Notes under the pieces: generated by a model
What the model was told of the DNA's origin: nothing
What the model saw: only the letters and a program-made list of their open reading frames with translations
The model's database searches: none
Assembly: GCA_029194535.1 (NCBI GenBank)
Contig: JARFXR010000002.1
Span: 496,001-560,000 of the forward strand
Length of the DNA: 64,000 nt
Origin: Nitrospira sp.
Lineage (GTDB): Bacteria; Nitrospirota; Nitrospiria; Nitrospirales; Nitrospiraceae
Direction: 5' to 3'
In this document: positions 60,264 to 64,000 of the stretch, in pieces
Layout: each line of letters opens with the position of its first letter
Numbering within the stretch: the first letter of the stretch is position 1
Made by a program: the position numbers and the translations under genes

Positions 60264-60530
60264 AAGACCGTCATCGACCTGGCCATGTATGTGGTCAGCC
60301 AGCGTCGGCTGGGGCTCCCCCAAGAAAGTCGAGAAGCGTTCGCGCTACTGCAGGCCGCCGGCCTCCTCCCGGCCGACCTGGCGGCGCGGATGCAGCGGAT
60401 GGTCGGCCTCCGCAATGTGGCCGTCGATGAATACGCCCGTCTCAATCTCGACATCGTCCATATGATCATCACCACGCATCTGGACGCTTTTCGTACGTTC
60501 TCGTCTACCGTCGTCAAAACCTGCGCATGA
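60264..60530 (+). pseudogene. 5'-truncated HepT-like HEPN toxin with altered catalytic motif
   Basis: The open frame reads KTVIDLAMYVVSQRRLGLPQ, LLQAAGLLPADLAARMQRMV, then GLRNVAVDEYARLNLDIVHM, the C-terminal two thirds of a DUF86/HepT ribonuclease. The catalytic motif R-x4-H-x-Y reads RNVAVDEY: His is Asp. The N-terminal helix is lost at about 60260, just after a repeat-like AAGGAATCTGTCCCC. There is no MntA antitoxin gene next to it. An ATG at 60285 could start an 81-residue product, but it would be inactive. Confidence 0.7.
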
Positions 60531-60826
60531 GCACCGGCAGCCTGTGCCGCTCCAGTGGTTCCATCATGATTTGCTTGGGCTGATGGACCTGCTAGGCCTG
60601 ACGCTCTCCCGACGAGCACCGCCGAACTGGTGGAAACTTGTTGAGTTGGGGAAACAGTCGGAGGGCGCTTCATCTGGGCGATGGTTAAGAGGTCCGACGT
60701 CGTTTGTCTGCTCATCGGACCACCTCAACAGCATCTGATGGACGTTGGAGAAACACCTTCGTCCCTCCAGGATTTACGGAGCACCCTAGACGCGGTTGCA
60801 GCAGACTGTGACAGCGATCATGCGGG

Positions 60827-61543
60827 CTAGGCCGACATCTGTAGATACGTTTCCACCACCTTGCGCACCCGCTCGCGCGCTCGGTGCAACCGCACATACA
60901 GGTTGGTTTCCGTGATGTTCAGCAGGGCGCACGCCTCCTTGATATCGACTCCTTCAACGTCACGGAGAATCAAGACTTCCTTGAGGGTTCCCGGCAGCGA
61001 TTCAATCGCGCTGTTCATGGCGTTGATCGTCTGTTGCGAGGACAGCAGCTTCTCGGGTGTCTGATCGTCCCAGGGCTGCGGAGGAAAGGCCCAGTGGCCG
61101 GCCGACTCGCCTTTCTGATGGAAGCGAGACGGGTCGACCGCTTCCTCGTTGTCGTCTTCGCAGGATTCGAAGGCCGAGAACGTCGTGTGGCGCTTTTCCC
61201 GGACGCCGCGATCCTTGGCCTTGTGGATCATGATGCCGTAGATCCAGGTTCTGAGCGACGACCGGCCTTCGAATCGATCCAGACCCTCAATCACCGCCAT
61301 CCAGGTATCTTGGACCACTTCTTTCGCAACTTCCCGATCGGCGACATAGCCCATCGCCATGCGGATCAAGGCGCTATGGTGTCGGTTGACCACTTCGTCG
61401 AAGGCCCCTTCATCCCCGCATCTGAGACGGGTGACGAGGGCCGCTTCGCCTCTCTTCTGACTGATCTCCCTGGCCGGCACCTTCCAGAGGGATACCGGCT
61501 GACGGCTCAAGGACTCAGTGAAGGTGACGGCGTCGGGAGTCAT
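60827..61543 (-). CDS. ECF-type RNA polymerase sigma factor
   Basis: A 238-residue sigma-70-family factor. Region 2 is at about 38-105 (ALIRMAMGYVADREVAKEVVQDTW, FEGRSSLRTWIYGIMIHKAK) and region 4 at about 180-235 (SLPGTLKEVLILRDVEGVDI, ACALLNITETNLYVRLHRAR). A linker of about 65 residues, longer than usual, contains acidic and Pro/Trp-rich sequence (ESCEDDNEEAVD, FPPQPWDDQTPE). The ATG overlaps the STAS stop codon (ATGA), so the two are coupled. No transmembrane anti-sigma factor follows. Target genes are unknown. Confidence 0.92.
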   Translation of the reverse strand: MTPDAVTFTESLSRQPVSLWKVPAREISQKRGEAALVTRLRCGDEGAFDEVVNRHHSALIRMAMGYVADREVAKEVVQDTWMAVIEGLDRFEGRSSLRTWIYGIMIHKAKDRGVREKRHTTFSAFESCEDDNEEAVDPSRFHQKGESAGHWAFPPQPWDDQTPEKLLSSQQTINAMNSAIESLPGTLKEVLILRDVEGVDIKEACALLNITETNLYVRLHRARERVRKVVETYLQMSA

Positions 61544-61809
61544 AATCGGCCTCCAATCTGCAGCAGCTCCGTGAGATAGTTGGGAGCACTGATAAGGGTG
61601 ACTTTCGTCTGGGGTAAACTTTTCAGGACTTCAATGCCTCTGCCATCGAGATAGTCGACGTTCGAGCAATCCAGATAGACCGCCTTTTTCTGTCGGAGAT
61701 AGGACCGACACTCACCGTCAAGCAAGGCGGCCCACTGCGTCATGATCTTGCCTTCCAGCTTGATGAGGACGTCGCTCGCGCTTTCTCGTATCTTCGTAAT
61801 TTTCAGCAT
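61540..61809 (-). CDS. STAS-domain protein (anti-anti-sigma-like)
   Basis: An 89-residue protein starting at ATG 61809 (MLKITKIRESASDVLIKLEG), with a GGGAGACGA site upstream. IMTQWAALLDGECRSYLRQK and KAVYLDCSNVDYLDGRGIEV, then LPQTKVTLISAPNYLTELLQ show the STAS fold. The phosphoacceptor position after VDYLD is Gly, not Ser or Thr (classical SpoIIAA has D-SSG), so regulation by phosphorylation is unlikely. It is translationally coupled to the sigma-factor gene and may control it through a partner. Confidence 0.85.
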   Translation of the reverse strand: MLKITKIRESASDVLIKLEGKIMTQWAALLDGECRSYLRQKKAVYLDCSNVDYLDGRGIEVLKSLPQTKVTLISAPNYLTELLQIGGRL

Positions 61810-62094
61810 CGTCTCGTCTCCCTTTCGACGGTTAGGGCAGTGAGCAACGGCTGTGCCATGCCCTGCAGAGCGTGAGAGGAGGCAAGCAACTGATTGATCT
61901 GGAAGAGAAGTCTCTGAGGAATCGACTCGTTCGTCGTGAGAAAGTCGACGACGATTCCCAAGGAGGATTCCCAATATCTTGGGAGCGCCCCAATTAGTTG
62001 GGAGGAAACCAGGGAGCTGAGAGCTATCGGCCTATGGCAGGAACAAGATTCGTGGAGTAATGAGAAGCACCCGGAATCCAGGTTTCTGATCTAG

Positions 62095-62185
62095 ATTCCC
62101 GCTTTCGCGGGAATGACGAATAGGGGCGCGGGAATGACGAACAGGGGCGCGGGGATGGCGAACAGGGGGGCGGGAATGACGGCCC
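62095..62185. repeat. dRS3-like palindrome running into a 21-bp tandem repeat
   Basis: ATTCCCGC-tttc-GCGGGAAT (62095-62114) is followed by units of 21 bp starting at 62107, 62128, 62149 and (partial) 62170. The consensus is GCGGGAATGACGAACAGGGGC. Each unit repeats the right half of the palindrome. It lies just after the stop of the sigma54 activator gene. The remaining sequence of 61810-62197 shows no gene. Confidence 0.85.
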
Positions 62186-62197
62186 TGGAATCACGCG

Positions 62198-64000
62198 TCA
62201 TTCATCGCGCTTCACGCGGACAATACCCAGTTTTTTCATGCGCGCTTCAAGCGTCGTGGGTTTTAACCCCAGGATGGCGGCCGCACCCTTGTCGCCGCTC
62301 ACGCGCCAGCCGGTTCGTTCCAGCACCTCGAGGATATATCGGCGTTCCGTTTCTTCGAGCGTCACGCTCGCTTCATTTCCGGCCTTGCCGGTCGCGGGCG
62401 AGAGCCAATCAATCGGCTCCAACTCAGATCCTTCGCTCAAAATGACGGCGCGCTCGATCACGTGCTCCAACTCACGAATGTTGCCCGGCCATTGGTATCG
62501 CTGGAGCGCCGACATCATCCGTTCCGGAATCCGGTCGATCTGTCTTCCGAGATTCGCCGCGAACTTGCGCGCGAAATATTGCACCAGCAGCGGAATGTCG
62601 CCATCCCGTTCGCGCAACGCCGGCAGATGAATCGGAAACACGTTCAGCCGGTAATACAAATCGGGGCGATAGTGGCCGGTCTTCGAGAGCTGCTCGAGAT
62701 CTCGGTTCGTGGCGGCGATCACCCGTACGTTCACCTTGAAGGTCTCCGTGCCTCCGACCCGCTCGAACTCGCCTTCTTGAAGGACGCGCAGCAACTTGGA
62801 TTGCAGCTCGAGCGGAAGGTCCCCGATCTCGTCGAGAAAGATCGTCCCCTTGTCGGCCACCTCGAACCGCCCCATCCGTTTCGCCAACGCGCCGGTAAAG
62901 GCGCCTTTTTCATGACCGAACAGCTCGCTCTCGATCAGCCCTGCGGGAATCGCGGCGCAATTGACCTTCACCAACACGCGATTCTTGCGCGGACTCAAAT
63001 TGTGAACGGCCCGAGCAATGAGCTCTTTGCCGGTCCCGGTTTCGCCGGTGATGAGGACGGTGGAATCGGTCGGCGCGACGCGCGCCACCTCTTTCAGAAC
63101 TTTCTTGAGCGGGGTGGATGAGCCGATCAGCTCTTCAAAGTTGTGCGTGCCCTTGATTTCCTCCTGTAGGTAGACGGCCTGCGCTTCGAGTCGGGCCTTT
63201 TCCTGTTCCATCAGCACTTGCTCGGTGATGTCGACGAACATGGTGCGGGTGTAGGCGCCGCTGGGGTCCGGCCGGGACCACCACCGGATCCAGAGGGGGT
63301 TGCCGTTGTCCTTGCGACGCAGTTCGAGCACCACGCCGCTCGTATCGATGCCCTTCCCGATGGACTCGAACGCTTCTTTCAATCGGCGCTGCGCATCCGG
63401 CTGGTCGGGAATGAACGAGAATCCATAGGTCCCATCCACTTGATCGGGCGTGATGCCGAGGGTCTTCAACGCCGTCTTATTGGCTCGGATGAACTTGGAA
63501 TCCAGGCCTTCGTTGACGTACGCGATCGGCGCCTCGTCGAACAAGTCGCGCAAACGCTCTTCATTGTCTTTCAATTGTGCGTCCATCCGGTCTCGCTCCA
63601 TTTCGGCCCCGGCCCTGACCCCGAAGATCTTGAAGACGGAAAGCACGCGCGGGTCGTCGCGCATCGGCATCGTGTCCATGACGGCGAGGTGGCCCATGAC
63701 CGTGCCGGAACGGTCCGAAACCGGAATCGCTAAATAGCTTTCCACCCCCAGCTCCGCCAGTTCCTTCCGGTGGTCCGGGAACAGCTCCTGGACCTTTTCC
63801 GGAAAGAGACAGACTTCTCCGGCCAACACACGTTCGCAAGGGGTATGGGGCAGGTCATATTCGAAGTTGTCCAGGAAGCCGTCGCCGTTCCAGAAGGCCA
63901 GCGTCCGCACGCGCGCCCGATTTCCCTCGACGAACTTGGAGACGAACGCGTACTTGGTCTGAAGGGCCTCGGCCAGATTTCTGACCAGCGACGGAAAAAA
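62198..64000 (-). CDS. GAF-PAS sigma-54-dependent transcriptional activator (partial, N-terminus off the edge)
   Basis: 601 codons are visible; the frame is open to the right edge, where the sequence [20 protein letters not shown] extends the GAF domain. In order: GAF (to about residue 135), PAS (about 140-255, [20 protein letters not shown]), and a sigma54 AAA+ domain with Walker A GETGTGKE, the loop GAFTGA and Walker [13 protein letters not shown] Fis-type helix-turn-helix closes it ([20 protein letters not shown]). It is cytosolic. The GAF domain suggests binding of a small molecule or nitrogen oxide; the signal is unknown. It drives transcription at sigma54 promoters. Confidence 0.93.
   Translation of the reverse strand, partial: FFPSLVRNLAEALQTKYAFVSKFVEGNRARVRTLAFWNGDGFLDNFEYDLPHTPCERVLAGEVCLFPEKVQELFPDHRKELAELGVESYLAIPVSDRSGTVMGHLAVMDTMPMRDDPRVLSVFKIFGVRAGAEMERDRMDAQLKDNEERLRDLFDEAPIAYVNEGLDSKFIRANKTALKTLGITPDQVDGTYGFSFIPDQPDAQRRLKEAFESIGKGIDTSGVVLELRRKDNGNPLWIRWWSRPDPSGAYTRTMFVDITEQVLMEQEKARLEAQAVYLQEEIKGTHNFEELIGSSTPLKKVLKEVARVAPTDSTVLITGETGTGKELIARAVHNLSPRKNRVLVKVNCAAIPAGLIESELFGHEKGAFTGALAKRMGRFEVADKGTIFLDEIGDLPLELQSKLLRVLQEGEFERVGGTETFKVNVRVIAATNRDLEQLSKTGHYRPDLYYRLNVFPIHLPALRERDGDIPLLVQYFARKFAANLGRQIDRIPERMMSALQRYQWPGNIRELEHVIERAVILSEGSELEPIDWLSPATGKAGNEASVTLEETERRYILEVLERTGWRVSGDKGAAAILGLKPTTLEARMKKLGIVRVKRDE

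Noticed and set aside
62107-62185. Short regular repeats considered as a CRISPR array
   Set aside because: Units are directly adjacent without spacers; it is a tandem repeat.

Overview
The window looks like a chromosomal segment of a Nitrospira-type bacterium (phylum Nitrospirota). This is inferred from gene content, not from a marker gene: the end of a 2-oxoacid:ferredoxin oxidoreductase operon of the kind used in the reductive TCA cycle, a complete proteasome operon whose protein tag is UBact-like (C-terminus Thr-Gly-Gln) instead of actinobacterial Pup, a proteobacterial-type GN sortase with its VIT/VWA target, and many c-type, molybdopterin and bd-oxidase components. There is no rRNA, CRISPR array or intact transposase. 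One tRNA (Asn) is present.

Layout. 1-1.8 kb: 2-oxoacid oxidoreductase beta (partial), gamma and delta subunits, a small acidic protein, tRNA-Asn. 2.3-6.3 kb: a clan GH-A-like hydrolase and a 906-residue protein of unknown family. 7.4-9.1 kb: a Tll0287-like haem protein and a YheT-type hydrolase. 9.2-18.4 kb: a minus-strand run reading HD protein, YjbQ, HtrA-type protease, ARC/Mpa ATPase, Dop, UBact, PrcB, PrcA, PafA, with gaps short enough for one long transcript. 18.6-25 kb: an exported protein, a HIT hydrolase, a TPR/Sel1 protein, a CHASE2-sigma54 activator and a CPA2 antiporter.

25-32 kb is accessory DNA: a GT87-like membrane glycosyltransferase, a beta-helix protein, an interrupted higA, and an intact higBA pair bracketed by a near-identical 24-bp direct repeat. 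32.8-36.4 kb carries an OmpA-type protein, a VIT/VWA protein with a sorting signal, and its sortase. 36.4-43.3 kb has a nuclease, NhaA, small envelope proteins, a DUF4396/lipoprotein/outer-membrane trio, a TIGR04283-like glycosyltransferase and a ferritin-like protein. 43.3-49.3 kb is a periplasmic redox cluster with two molybdopterin oxidoreductases, a cytochrome b, a TlpA thioredoxin, a DUF547 protein, a MXKDX-repeat protein and a truncated YHS gene.

49.4-60.5 kb mixes live genes (RelE-type toxin and antitoxin, glucose-dehydrogenase-like enzyme, zinc-finger protein plus cydAB, patatin, GH17 hydrolase) with gene wrecks (restriction-modification remnant, Phd-like stub, serine-hydrolase pseudogene, HepT remnant) and palindromic repeats. 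60.8-64 kb is regulatory: an ECF sigma factor overlapped by a STAS protein, and a GAF-PAS-sigma54 activator running off the right edge.

No single locus is plainly an undescribed system. The best candidates for new biology are the 2.3-6.3 kb pair, the extended UBact-proteasome operon with a non-HbYX ATPase tail, the molybdoenzyme cluster, and the zinc-finger protein in front of cydAB.
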